Source: Euborellia annulipes (Eukaryota; Arthropoda; Insecta; Dermaptera; Anisolabididae). Taken from it: a stretch of 64,000 nucleotides of DNA. Below the pieces are notes generated by a model, which had not been told where the DNA came from, made no database searches, and saw nothing but the letters and a program-made list of their open reading frames with translations. Numbering within the stretch: the first letter of the stretch is position 1; every line of letters starts with the position of its first letter. A program made the translations under genes and the position numbers. The stretch spans positions 328,286 through 392,285 of the forward strand of contig JAKCPI010002722.1 of NCBI GenBank assembly GCA_023213315.1, given 5' to 3'. Below, in pieces: positions 31,707 to 41,334 of the stretch.

Positions 31707-31764
31707 ACAGCCCCATCTCTGATGAGGGTCCAAACCTAGGATCGAAACGTTAGCCGTGAGCTGA
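31707..31764 (+). ncRNA. Hammerhead ribozyme HH-3
   Basis: CTGATGA at 31719, an extra G, stem II GGTCC/GGATC (5 bp with one G-T), GAAA, ACGT, H17 = T. Stem I has CT/AG next to the core, then an internal loop and CAGC/GCTG, which is the usual stem I internal-loop layout. The left-arm partner (TAATGTTTCGATCC) is decayed. Confidence 0.65.
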
Positions 31765-31797
31765 ATATCAATAAAGAAACTACATTGAATGCATTTT

Positions 31798-31976
31798 TTT
31801 TGGGAGGAGACAATGGCTAAGCTGAGGATTACGAAGTCCGAAGTCTCAACACGGCTCGTGTTCGAATCCAGCAAGCTTGCCTCAAATAATTCAAACATCC
31901 TGCCGAAGTCTCCTCTTAGGGCCTAATTGGCCTAAGTGTGTTCCCTTCCTGGGAACGGCCACTTCAACCTAACCTA
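31798..31976 (+). mobile_element. tRNA-derived SINE (family J-like), 16-bp imperfect TSD
   Basis: A box GGCTAAGCTGAGGATTACG and B box GTGTTCGAATCC. The body includes CTCCTCTTAGGGCCTAATTG and CCTTCCTGGGAACGGCC. Flanks ACATTGAATGCATTTT (31782) and ACATTGGCTGCATTTT (31977) differ at two positions. Confidence 0.75.
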
Positions 31977-32076
31977 ACATTGGCTGCATTTTCTTCTTGT
32001 TTTTTAACTCTTTCAACATTGTGCATATTCAGTCGTACTCTAATAATAACAATAAACTTGTGAAAAAGGAAAACTT

Positions 32077-32118
32077 CATCGACGTTTCGGAAAAGCGTTG
32101 CTTCCATCCTCAGGACAT
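32077..32118 (-). ncRNA. Hammerhead ribozyme HH-4 candidate
   Basis: Minus strand: CTGAGGA, T, stem II GGAA/TTCC extended by GC/GC across an AACGC loop, GAAA, ACGT, H17 = C. Stem I is ATGTC/GATG using G-T pairs. A decayed inverted partner (TTTCGAAACGCCGATGAA) lies at 32128. Confidence 0.6.
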
Positions 32119-32264
32119 TCTTGAGACAATTATTTCGAAACGCCGATGAAATAATATAAAAATTTTCTATTTTTGCTGGCTTCTTTGCTCCCTTCCATAG
32201 AGCCAATGTTAATTAGATCCCTTTTGGAACTTTTTACACATTTAAAAAAATCTTTTCCAATTCT

Positions 32265-32500
32265 ATGGGAAATTAAATATATCTCGACACAAAAAAACTG
32301 GTGTGACCAGCACGGTGCACAACTTTCTCTTACAGAAGGGTAAGAGATAGTTGTGTGCTGTGCGCCAGTCACACCAGATTTTTTTTACTTTTTTTTTATA
32401 CTTATGAAATGCAAGTAGTCAAGTTAACCAAGGTGCTATGCGAAACTAAATATATCTCGACACAAAAAATCTTCTGTGCGTTAAGTCACACCAGATTTTT
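32265..32500 (-). mobile_element. Family A 5' hairpin, one whole and one partial copy
   Basis: Inverted TATCTCGACACAAAAAAACT with the long stem to AGTCACACCAGATTTTTT (32278-32390), then a second, shortened copy at 32440-32500. The rest of family A is absent. Confidence 0.8.
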
Positions 32501-32509
32501 ATTTGTGAA

Positions 32510-33370
32510 TTTTTTTAAAATCAATGCTAGTATTGGTACTTAATTTGTAGTATTTTATTATGAGTTTAAAGGTACCTTTAAAACTTAATCAAAGGAAATA
32601 TTAGCAAGCAAATATCACCCTTGGTATGAAATTAAATTTTTTTATTGAATATTTCACGAATAAATGAATAAATTTTAAATTAGTTTTAATTTTGGGACTT
32701 GGCTAAAAAAAAAAGAAGAAAAAATCAAGCGCTTTTTTCAAAGTGCCATTTATTTCTTTTCTTCCCTTCAAGCAAATATTGTGTTTTTTTTTTTTACTCA
32801 CTTCCCTCGTCCTTCTCCATGTCTCCTTCTCTCTTTATTCGCACAAAGCAAGCTTATTTTTAATTCCCCTTTTTAGGATCTTTTTTTTTTCATATAGCAA
32901 AGCAATCTCAAGGGATTTCAAAATTTCTCTCTTTTAAAATTAAAAAAAAAAACAAGAAAAGAGAATGAATAAAAATATTTTAAATATTTGATGTTGATAA
33001 ATTTAAACATCCTCTCGTTCTATTATAATCTACCGTAGATTAGTCGGTCGTCTATCTATGAATTTTCATCTTTCCTTAAGAGCTTTGCTTGGCGAAATTT
33101 ATTAAACAGACACTGAGTTTAATGGCAACTAATCTTGTTAAGATTCCTTGTTATAAGTCATAAACAGCCTGGGAATTGAAATAAGAGAGGAAAAGACACA
33201 AAGATGATCTAAATTAATTTCTTTACTTTTAGATAAAAGAGATGAACGCAAATGAAAACTCTTGTACGATATATAAAAAGTAAAATTAGATATTCTTAGA
33301 TAACAGTATAAAATTACAAAAGAGCTAAATGTATCAGGGCTATCGACTTCCTGATATTATCATCAATCGA
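32510..33370. other. A+T-rich stretch, unassigned
   Basis: Homopolymer-rich. A short frame (32743-32937) is F/L/S-rich without a domain. Nothing supported. Confidence 0.4.
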
Positions 33371-33378
33371 TTCAAAAA

Positions 33379-33906
33379 AAATCTGGTGTTTGGTTGTACA
33401 GCACACTTTTTCTATTTGCCTTCGGTAATCGAAAGTTGTGTTCTGTGCTTGTAACGCACATCGTAAAGTGGTCTTAATTTAAATCAATTTCAATGGCAAC
33501 ATGAGAATACACATTTGAAAAAGCATCTAAAAAATAATTGATTTTTGAATTTTAATCAAAATCGTTAAAGCGAATTTTGAGAAAATCGAAAAAAAAAAAC
33601 TGAAAAAGTACATCAGTAAAGTACTAGTACTCTTTGGCCGATTTTGATTAAAAGCTTATTTTCATCCTCCAGGGAGATGTCTAACTTGAATATAAAATTT
33701 CATCCTCCTAGCTCAATTCCTTTATGCTTTAAATTGAACCCAGACACACACACAGACAGACCATGTGGTGAAAACCACTTTTTTGGATTCAGGGGACCTC
33801 AAAACGTATATATCCATCAAAATCTCGACATTGAATTTTTGACATGAATCCAATACTTCCTGTCTCTATATATTAACATATATATAGAGGTAAGAGAAAG
33901 TAAAAG
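33379..33906 (+). mobile_element. Family A with internal deletion
   Basis: The 5' hairpin has lost its pairing quality (GTGTTTGGTTGTACAG), and the TTTAGTTTCC to CATGGCAACC section is deleted. From GTAAAGTGGTCTT on it is complete to GGTAAGAGAAAGTAAAA. Confidence 0.85.
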
Positions 33907-33956
33907 AAAGCCTGCCTGGTATTTTAGCTGTAAGTCGCCATTATTATAATTTTAGT

Positions 33957-34880
33957 TCCCACAATCGACACGTGGAGTGCCACTAATCAAAGACGCCTTG
34001 TAGTTAGGCAATCAGCAAATCAGCTGACTAAAATAATAATTTTTTTTTTACAATTTTATTTTTACACTGAAGATGAGGATAATAAACACACGAAAAATCG
34101 CCAAAAAAAATTTGCACAATCGACAAGAGGAGTGCCACTGTTCAAAGACGCCTTGAAGTTATAGTCGAAGAGCTGGCAACAAAAATGGGCTCATATTTTC
34201 AGAATAGGTTGCGTTTTAGTGATGGAAAGATACTCTAGAGTCAGCACTTCCAGTACCGGGGCGTTTAGCGGGAATAAGCCGATAAAGTTGAGGGAAGATG
34301 GTTTTTCGCAAATATCTCGAAAACTATGAGCTTTTCCGCAAAAATTCATCAATACAAAAATAATCAAAATTAAATTACAAACAAAAATGGTCTAGTACAT
34401 AATTACGCTTAACTGAACGGTTCGGGAGATATGAAGGGGTAAAATTTTTAATTAATATGAAAGGAGACACGAGATAGAGAAATATTTGTATCTTGTTACC
34501 ATGACAACCAGACAACCATTATATGAATTAAAAATTTTACCTCTCTATATCTCCTGAACCGTTCACTTTAGCGTGATTATGTACTAGACCATTTTTGTTT
34601 GTAATTTTAATTTCGATTATTTTTGTATAGATGAATTTTTGAGGAAAAGCGCATAGTTTTCGAGATATTTGCGAAAAACCATCTTCCCGCAACTACCGGC
34701 TTATTCCCCCTAAACGCCCCGGTACTGAAAGTGCTGACTCTAGAGTATCTTTCCATCACTAAAATGCAACCTATTCTGAAAATATTAGCCTTCAGAAAAC
34801 TCTTACCCAATTTTGTCGCCAGCTCTTGGACTATTATGCATTCAGCAGACCAGCAGAATAAAATAATAAATCTCCTCCTC
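33957..34880. repeat. Direct repeat pair, the second copy split by a foldback element
   Basis: CACAATCGACACGTGGAGTG, CAAAGACGCCTTGTAGTTA and CAGCAAATCAGCTGACTAAA at 33959-34042 recur at 34117-34161 and 34834-34865, now interrupted by 34164-34831. Repeat spacing is about 158 bp. CTGAAGATGAGG near 34073 and ACGAAAAATCGCC near 34092 hint at a decayed hammerhead between them; direct repeats with hammerheads are the expected retrozyme layout, but the motif is poor. Confidence 0.5.
34164..34831. mobile_element. Foldback element, about 300-bp arms, TA duplication
   Basis: Ends GTCGAAGAGCTGGCAACAAA and TTGTCGCCAGCTCTTGGAC, arms continuing through GGTTGCGTTTTAGTGATGG and GGGGCGTTTAGCGGGAATAA to a short centre with TTACCATGACAACC. 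TA flanks at 34162 and 34832. Non-coding; nearly the entire 668 bp is paired. Confidence 0.8.
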
Positions 34881-35010
34881 TGAGCCAGGTGGCAATAATC
34901 AGTGAATTTATTAGGTCGAAAGATAATAAAATCATCTAATAATCTAATATATCACCTTTTAAATTAAAAAAAAATATTAATTTTTTTTGTTTTTCATTTC
35001 TCTGTTGCAG

Positions 35011-35130
35011 CTGTAAGCTCAATGCGACCATCAATGGAACAATCATCTTGTATTTTAGTTGAAGACGCCAAAGCAGTGGCGGAAGCAGACGATGGAAAAG
35101 ACGCCACTTCTTCACAAGCGCCCACAGAAG
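35011..35130 (+). CDS. Candidate internal exon of an unidentified host gene
   Basis: A T-rich tract ending TCTCTGTTGCAG is followed by 120 bp with less biased composition and then the donor AAG|GTCAGT. With phase 1 on both sides the frame gives 39 codons, including MRPSMEQSSCILVEDAKAVA, then EADDGKDATSSQAPTE. It is acidic, S/A/D-rich, without a recognised domain, and likely disordered or a linker. A symmetric 1-1 exon can be skipped without a frameshift. No neighbouring exon is visible in the window, so this would imply introns longer than several kb. It could be chance, but acceptor, donor and frame agree. Confidence 0.5.
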
Positions 35131-35139
35131 GTCAGTCAA

Positions 35140-35410
35140 TTATTTTATTTGAATTAATGTATGTAGTCCGTGTGGCCTATATCTGGCCTATATTTATATA
35201 TTTTTATGCTTTTTTAAAAGATACATAATATATAATAACATTTATAAAGTATTTATTGTTAAAAGATCAATGAAAATCAACCAAATGCATTCAATATTAT
35301 TAGCTCCACCATTCTGACATCTCTTGGCAAATTTTGGAATTACTTGATTTTTGGGCACACTTTTTATGACACACAACGCCATCTTCTAGGGGAAAACATG
35401 CGTAACAGCT
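35140..35410. other. A+T-rich stretch after the candidate exon
   Basis: No repeat or reading frame recognised; would be intron if the exon is real. Confidence 0.4.
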
Positions 35411-35419
35411 TTGGTCCTA

Positions 35420-35490
35420 CTCGGCCTTAAGTCTTATATTGCCGAAAAGACTGTGTATGTGAAAGTGTGTGCGTTAAAAAAAAAAATATT
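35420..35490 (+). mobile_element. SINE-1, 3' fragment
   Basis: GGCCTTAAGTCTTATATTGCCGAAAAGACTG and a GTGTGTGCG tail with A run; 5'-truncated. Confidence 0.7.
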
Positions 35491-35817
35491 TAGAAGGGTC
35501 TCTTATGAACATATAAAATTCCATCAGCGTTTCTCAAACAGACAACTATCTATTGGATTTTTTAAATTGCTTTACAGTAAACCAACACGTTAATTTCTAA
35601 AAAGATGAGTGTTTAAAAAATTGTTTATTTTTAATTGAAAAACAATGATGCCCAACAACCACAAAAAAAAAATAAAATTGACTAACATCACTACTACTCT
35701 CTCTTGGTCTACATATCAACTAAAAACTAATTAACTTTTATATTTACAAATTCGTGTTTTCGAGAGATGTAACCTTTCACGAATAAAATCAAAATTTAAA
35801 TATAAATTGAGAGATGG

Positions 35818-35852
35818 CAGCAGCAGCAGCAGCAACAACAACAACGAGAGAA
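35818..35852. repeat. CAG/CAA trinucleotide repeat
   Basis: (CAG)n followed by (CAA)n. It is not in a credible frame. Confidence 0.8.
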
Positions 35853-36280
35853 ACAAAAACCAAACATAATTATATGCATCAATTACATGTAAATAAAATG
35901 AAATGAACTTTGAAATGGAATTTATTGATGATAACATATTCAAACTTTAATTATTTATTTAGTTTTTTGAGAAAAAAAAAAAAAGTTTTTACAAAAAAAG
36001 TGGATGGCAAAATACTCAAAATTCATTAGTTTGTGTGGTCATTTATAATAATGATGTTCAGTTTTTGTGCAAGTTTATTATTAATATTTTTTTTTAATAA
36101 AGTGCGGCGTCGTTAAAAATGAATATAATTATTTCTAATACTACTAGAATGAGACTGGACAACAATTATGGCAAATTGCGGTGTATACGAAACGTTTAGG
36201 TTTTAAAAAGTTTTAATTTGTTGTTTCTTGATGGTTGAATTATTATAATATAAGGAAGGATGTGATGTATAGGCAGCTAA

Positions 36281-36325
36281 GGTGGACGTTTCGAATGGCG
36301 ATCACACTCATCATCAGAACATAAT
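36281..36325 (-). ncRNA. Hammerhead motif, core intact, stem I not visible
   Basis: Minus strand: CTGATGA, T, stem II GAGTG/CATTC (5 bp with one G-T), GAAA, ACGT, H17 = C. The bases next to the core do not pair, so stem I may be decayed. The deleted mariner at 36345 has inserted just beside it. Confidence 0.55.
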
Positions 36326-36344
36326 TGTAGGACACAAATTTATA

Positions 36345-36809
36345 CGAGGGCAGGTCAATAAGTCCGTGACTTTTTGAATTTCCCGCCTCTTAACTGAAAT
36401 GGCAACACTGCTCCTGTCAGAATTTGAACCAGCTGGGTCTTGTTTGACATCCATTAATAGCAGACTACCTCGTGATTTGTGAAGACAATGGAAAAAAGTG
36501 AATTTTCATGGCAAAAATCCATGAATTGGGATACGAATTGCTCCCTCATCCGCCCTATTCTCCAGATTTAGCCCCGAATGACTATTTTTTGTGTCCAAAC
36601 CTAAAAAATGGCTCGGCGGAAAGAGATTTGACTCCAACGATGATTTTGAAGCTCTCGACAAATCTTGTTTTTTGGAAGGGATAAAAAAATTGGAGAAACG
36701 TTGGACAAAGTGTATAGAGCTCAAAGGAGACTACGTTGAAAAATAAAATAATTTTTTATCCAAAAACCTGTTTCATTCAAAAAGTCACGGACTTATTGAA
36801 CTGCCCTCG
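36345..36809 (+). mobile_element. Internally deleted mariner element, 465 bp
   Basis: Inverted ends CGAGGGCAGGTCAATAAGTC, about 34 bp, with TA at 36343 and 36810. Between them lie the start of a transposase frame and its C-terminal quarter; the middle, with the first two catalytic aspartates, is deleted. Termini, target and protein remnant agree on mariner. Confidence 0.9.
36488..36746 (+). pseudogene. Deleted mariner transposase
   Basis: ATG at 36488 opens MEKSEFS, and the frame then passes straight into KIHELGYELLPHPPYSPD and LAPNDYFL. YSPDLAPNDY is the signature around the third catalytic aspartate of DD34D mariner transposases. After PNLK the C-terminal part continues in another frame (KKWLGGKRF, then KLEKRWTKCIELKGDYVEK and a stop), so there is at least one frameshift. 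About three quarters of a normal 340-350 residue protein is missing. It cannot be functional, but could be mobilised in trans because the ends are intact. Confidence 0.8.
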
Positions 36810-37083
36810 TATCACTCACATTTTCTACTGACTGATGCTTGTATTTTTATTGATCGGGAAATATTTTCATATAGAATGCTTATATCTTGTTTATCACTTA
36901 TGTTATTTGGAGCTGTATCACTAAGTTTAATGATGGCAAACATTCGTCAAAAATAGTTGATTCTCATTATGAATACTCATGGAAGTATTAACTAAGTACA
37001 TAATTATTTCTTTGTACAGGTTAGAAACATTTAACTACCGGAAACTGTTATGTATGACTGACATTTTCAACCTGATTTTAAAT

Positions 37084-37492
37084 AAAAAACTGACTGGTCG
37101 CACAGCAATTGCGTTCTGTTCTTGTCACACCAGATTTTTTGTGACGATATGTAGTTTCCGCCGAAATACAAGGGTAAAGAAGTCTTCAAACAATATTGAG
37201 GGCAAAATGAGAATATACATTTTAAAGAACATCTAAAAAATAATTGATTTATGGATATTTAATCAAAATCGTTGGGGCAAATTTTAAGAAAGTAGAAAAA
37301 AACTGAAAAAGTCCATCAGTAAAGTACTAGTACTTTTTGGCCAATTTTGATTAAAATCTTATTTTAACGCTTCAGGAGAGTGCCTAACTTAAATATAAAA
37401 TTTTAACCTCCTAGCTCCATTCCTTCATGCTTTAAATTGAACACACACACAGACAGAATAGGCCTTATATAGGTAAGAGAAAGTAAAAATTG
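37084..37492 (+). mobile_element. Family A with shortened 5' half
   Basis: Reduced 5' hairpin (ACTGGTCGCACAGC to GTCACACCAGATT), deletion of the GGGAAAATATTTATA block, then collinear, with the CATGTCGCG and ATTCGA blocks also deleted after the CACACAGACAGA repeat. It ends GGTAAGAGAAAGTAAAA. Confidence 0.8.
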
Positions 37493-37757
37493 TGTATGTT
37501 ATTAATCAGATCTTTGAAATTTATATCATATTAATATTTTTGTATTAATTTTGCTCCTGTTAGAAACAATATTTGTTATCACTTAAAATTAGATAATTAT
37601 TCTAAACAGGCTTAATATATAGGCTATATGTGAATGGAAATAGCAAAGGGAGCTGAATTATATTCCAATATGAACATCTATAAATTATTATCCTATTTAT
37701 AGGTAGGCTAATAGTATTAATTTAATCCTTTAACCTGTAATAAGATATTATTAATCA

Positions 37758-37850
37758 AAGAGAGATAGAGATAGAGATAGAGAATAACAATCAACCTACA
37801 GATTGAGTTTGTGGGAAAGAGAGGGGAGGGGGAGGGGGGGGGGGAGAGAG
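37758..37850. repeat. GAGATA and GA/G-rich low-complexity tract
   Basis: (AGAGAT)n at 37763-37784 and a G-rich run at 37818-37848. Confidence 0.8.
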
Positions 37851-38074
37851 CTTGATTTTGATTGGACGTATTATAATCATTCCAAATTTAACATTGTGCG
37901 AGTTTAATGAACGATGCTGCTACCGGAGAACAATTTATAGTAAAATATAGATTTATTTATTCATTTACTCATAATTTAGGGAAGAAATTCGTATTGAGAG
38001 GCTGTAAAATTAAATATGCCGTAAAATACAAATAATACACTCGGTTATTTCTTTATTAAGATGTTAATTCAATA

Positions 38075-38775
38075 TCATAAGAGGGTAGAAAAATGAGAGA
38101 CGCAGCTAGAGTTTTTTCTTTATTTATTTTTTATTTAATTTACACATCTGACTTTTCGGTTCCGTATTTGAACCATCTTCAAAGTTGATGTCCCTAGTCA
38201 TCGCACACTGTGTATATATAATAGCCTAAATACTAGGGTATTATATATACACAGTGTGCGATGATCAGGGACATCAGCAACAAACTTCCAACAATATATA
38301 TAAAAGTTTGGTTCAACAATGTATAAAATCCACTGTGACACTTTCATAATGACTTCACCAGCTTTGAAGGTGGTTCAAATGCGGAACCGGAACGTCAGCT
38401 GTGTGAATTATATAAATAAAGAAAAAACTAGGAACCAACCGAATTTTCGGTTTTGGTCACGGTTTCGGCCAGTTTCGGCCAAAAATCCTAGTTTCGGCCG
38501 TAGTTTCGGTTTCGGCCAAAAAGTAGCCGAAACCTGAGTCTGAAAAGATGGGATGAGACTCGCAAGCAAAAAAAAAAAGGTCAAATGATTTGCACTTGAG
38601 GGAGAAAAAAAAAAGGTAAAATGATATAAAATTTTTTAATAGGAAATACAAGTTTCGATTTCGGCCGAAACTAAGATTGAGGTCGAATATTCTGTTTCGG
38701 CTGAAAATCTTGTTTCGGTCGGACCCTAGAAAAAACTCTAGCTGCGTCTCTCATTTGTCTGCCCTCTTATGAAGC
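38075..38775. mobile_element. Palindromic hammerhead-type element carrying an hAT insertion
   Basis: Outer ends CATAAGAGGGTAGAAAAATG and its complement near 38745, arms GACGCAGCTAGAG(T)TTTTTC. Inner arms carry decayed hammerheads (TTGAAGA...GAACCGAAAAGTC on the minus strand, TTGAAGG...GAACCGGAACGTC on the plus). A third inverted pair around ATATATACACAGTGTGCGAT sits at the centre. Same family as 5272-5575. Confidence 0.7.
38429..38728. mobile_element. hAT element with CGGTTTCGG repeats, TSD GAAAAAAC
   Basis: Ends TAGGAACCAACCGAA and TTTCGGTCGGACCCTA. GAAAAAAC flanks it at 38421 and 38729, and removing the element restores the palindrome arm. It is the reverse-oriented short relative of 27285-27711. 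Confidence 0.9.
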
Positions 38776-38825
38776 TATAAATTTGCGTTTTCTAAAAATT
38801 AAATTTTATTGACTATCAATCCCTT

Positions 38826-39112
38826 TACAGAGGCGTCGTTTGGGAAAGGATTTACTCCCCCCCCAGTGGCGTCATTTGGGGGGGGAGGCATTTGAAACTG
38901 TACAAAATTAAACAATTAATTAAATTAAATGTTTTGGCCAAACTAGAGTACCTATTTGTAAGTAAATTTTAAGAAAAAGAAATGTTTGCCCCCCCCCCAA
39001 GAAAAAGTTGAAATGACGCCACTGTCCCCCCCCCCCTAAGGGCTCTGACTCTTTTTAAATTTTATATTCTTCTAAATAAAATATATCTACTGGTATATAA
39101 ACTGTAAAAAAT
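38826..39112. mobile_element. hAT MITE of the GGCGTC type, split by a sister copy
   Basis: CAGAGGCGTCGTTTGGG opens the outer copy. After the inner element the sequence continues TAAGGGCTCTGACT and TTTTATATTCTTCTAAATAA, which is collinear with 60608-60660. Its right end is lost. Confidence 0.65.
38864..39024. mobile_element. hAT MITE nested in its own family, TSD TCCCCCCC
   Basis: Ends CAGTGGCGTCATTT and AAATGACGCCACTG, 161 bp; TCCCCCCC at 38856 and 39025. The interior ACAAAATTAAACAATTAATT is shared with 60690. Confidence 0.8.
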
Positions 39113-39129
39113 TAATCTTTTTTGGAAAA

Positions 39130-39182
39130 TTTGGCCTCTGGCCGTAGCTATTTACCGTCACCCCGTAAATTTACATTTACCA
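39130..39182 (-). mobile_element. SINE-H fragment
   Basis: GGCCTCTGGCCGTAGCTATT and CACCCCGTAAATTTACAT match the SINE-H body at 23430-23470. Confidence 0.6.
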
Positions 39183-39185
39183 ATA

Positions 39186-39325
39186 TGTAGATTAATCAAT
39201 AACGGATATCGTAAATGTCTTAAATGGCCTAAGTTGCCGAAAAGACAGTGTGTATGTGTGTGTGTGTGTGTGTGAATGTGAGTGTGAATGAGAAAAAAGT
39301 GTTTTTTATAAAAAAAAAAAAGATG
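39186..39325 (+). mobile_element. SINE-1, 3' half
   Basis: TCAATAACGGATATCG, GGCCTAAGTTGCCGAAAAGA and the (GT)n/GAGTGTGAATGAG tail ending in an A run. 5'-truncated. Confidence 0.85.
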
Positions 39326-39346
39326 GAAAATTTGTAAACATTGGAA

Positions 39347-39608
39347 AGCCCTCGGGGCTTGGCGCAGAGGTTAGCGTGCTAATCTCGTATACCAAACGTC
39401 GCGAGTTCGGACTCCAGGCAGTCCGATGATTTTATTTAAGCCACTTGGATACCAAATGGCTTAAATAAGAATGCCTGGACCCCATATATGTATATTAAAT
39501 CAATAACGGTTATCGTAAAAGTCTTATATGGCCTAAGTTGCCGAAAAGACTGTATGAATGTGTGTGTGAATGTGAGTGTGAATGAGAAAAAAGTGTGAGT
39601 GTTTAAAT
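39347..39608 (+). mobile_element. SINE-1, full-length reference copy
   Basis: Head: GGGGCTTGGCGCAGAGGTTA (A box) and GAGTTCGGACTCC (B box), about 60 bp apart. Next come CAGTCCGATGATTTTATTTA, the AAGCCA..TGGATACCAAATGGCTT hairpin, GCCTGGACCCC, CAATAACGGTTATCG, GGCCTAAGTTGCCGAAAAGA and a GTGTGTGAATGTGAGTGTGA tail. It is transcribed by pol III from internal boxes (inferred). Confidence 0.9.
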
Positions 39609-39619
39609 AGAAAATAAAA

Positions 39620-39845
39620 TAAACATTGGAAAATATTTATATTTTGTTACAATGGCAACCATGTCTGTCTTCTGGACGTTGGGGTTTGGACCTAATTGCA
39701 CTGCACTATAGAGCCTAATGTCGGAAACGAAATAAAATAAATGTCGACACAAAAAATCTGATGTGACAAGCACAGAACACAACTTTCGTTTACTGAAGAC
39801 AAGAGAAAGTTGTGTGCTGTGCGACCATCACACCAGATTTTTTCA
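39620..39845. mobile_element. Family A pieces in opposite orientation
   Basis: GGAAAATATTTATATTTTGT (plus, 39628) is followed by the inverted 5' hairpin at 39737-39843 (TGTCGACACAAAAAATCTGA to CACACCAGATTTTTT). Confidence 0.75.
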
Positions 39846-39849
39846 GTAT

Positions 39850-40440
39850 TCATCTGTTACGAAAAATTATTTTGAATATGTAATTCCGAAAAAAAAAGTT
39901 GAAATTAATTATTCAATCTAATGGCAAGTGAAATAAAAAAAAACAAAATCTGTTGAGATTGAATGCATTAATTTTGAGTTGTCTTGAGACGTTTGACCTT
40001 AATGACCATAAATCACATGACGACATTAGTTTATAGAATTCGATCGTTTTCCAGACATGAATGTAGTTTCCAAAGTAAAATAGAAAGAGAGAATCTAACT
40101 TGTAAAATGAAATGAGAAGGAAGGAAGGGGAGGGGGAGGGGGGGGGAGGGAGTGTTCCTTGAGCCATCCATCCATTCATCCATCATTCTTCACATATCAA
40201 TCAACTTCTGTGTAAATATAATAGATCAAAAGTAGTAGTCGAAGCTATATATTAGAGTAAGAGAGAAGATTGATTTGAAACACAAATTATTGGAAATGAG
40301 AGTCTCAACTATTGGATTAGCCTTTCCATTTCTGATTGAATTTAAGGATAATCCATTTTCTCTTATTATATTACAAAAAAAAAAACAAGTATTGTTCAAA
40401 CTATCATTAATTGGTCACCAACAAGCTGGAAAAAGCTCGT
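39850..40440. other. A+T-rich stretch, unassigned
   Basis: Contains a G-rich run at 40115-40155. The minus-strand frame over it has no domain. Confidence 0.4.
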
Positions 40441-40454
40441 AAAAATTGATCACT

Positions 40455-40743
40455 TTTTTTTTTTAACACTCACACTTTTTTCCCACTCACATTCACACAC
40501 GCATACACACAAAAAATTAAAGACGGTTTTGTAGTTAAAATGCTGTATTTTATGAATAATTTTTTATTGCCTACACCGACACCCCAGTCCTGGTTGCCAG
40601 ACTCCCTTCAAGTATCGCTCAAATATTCAATAAAAGGTCACTGAGATCCGTGTAGATCAACGACAAATTAAATTCTATATACACTAGCCGCTAAGCCACC
40701 CTGGACCCCCCGCCAGTTGGCTCGGGCCCGCCTGCGGTGGACC
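40455..40743 (-). mobile_element. SINE-1 tail followed by SINE-F
   Basis: An inverted SINE-1 tail (40463-40508) precedes a SINE-F-like unit. Read on the minus strand the latter has CCACCGCAGGCGGGCCCGAG at its start and GGTGGCTTAGCGGCTAGTG, an A-box-like string, suggesting that SINE-F too has a tRNA-related head. Confidence 0.55.
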
Positions 40744-40744
40744 C

Positions 40745-40962
40745 TCACACTTTTTTGTCATTCACACAGTCTTTTCGGCAACTTAGGCCATTTAAAACTT
40801 TAAACGATACTCGTATTTATATAATATATATTTATTTGGGGTCTAGGCATTCTTATTTAAGCCATTTGGTAATCCAAGTGGCTTAAATAAAATCATCGGA
40901 CTGCCTGGGGTCCGAACCCACGACGTTTGGTATACGAGGTTAGCACGCTAACCTCTACGCCA
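40745..40962 (-). mobile_element. SINE-1, nearly full length
   Basis: Inverted tail through head, lacking the terminal GCCCGAGGG. The next SINE-1 is inserted just past it. Confidence 0.85.
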
Positions 40963-40974
40963 GAGAAAATTGTT

Positions 40975-41253
40975 TTTTTTTTTTTTTTTTTTAAAAAAAC
41001 ATTCATACTTTTTTCTCATTCGCACTCACACTCATACACACATTCACACTGTCTTTTCGGCAGCTCAGGCCATATAAGACATTTACGATAACCGTTATTT
41101 ATGAATTTATATATATTAGGGTCCAGGCATTTTTATTTAAGCCATCTGGTATCCAGATGGCTTAAATAAAATCATCGGACTGCCTGGGGTCCGAACCCGC
41201 GACGTTTGGTATATGAGGTTAGCACGCTAACCTCTACACCACGCCCCGTGGGC
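40975..41253 (-). mobile_element. SINE-1, full length, 12-bp TSD
   Basis: T run, tail, body, hairpin, B-box complement and AACCTCTACACCACGCCCCG head. GAGAAAATTGTT flanks it at 40963 and 41254. Confidence 0.9.
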
Positions 41254-41273
41254 GAGAAAATTGTTATTACTAC

Positions 41274-41315
41274 GTATTCCAATCCAGTGCCTGCTTGAGG
41301 ATTTGTTTACTTTCA
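41274..41315 (-). mobile_element. SINE-H fragment
   Basis: TTCCAATCCAGTGCCTGCTT and GAGGATTTGTTTAC match 23752-23787. Confidence 0.6.
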
Positions 41316-41334
41316 TAGAATACACAACTGCAAA

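Larger units (their letters stand above)
31582..32035. mobile_element. Palindromic hammerhead element with a SINE inserted
   Basis: Outer arms (GATGTTGAAAGAG with AAGAAGGAAATGGAGCCAATGT, and their complement at 31980-32025) and inner arms (TAGTTTCTTTATTGATATTC and complement) surround a hammerhead. Removing 31798-31992 brings the right arm together. Confidence 0.65.
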
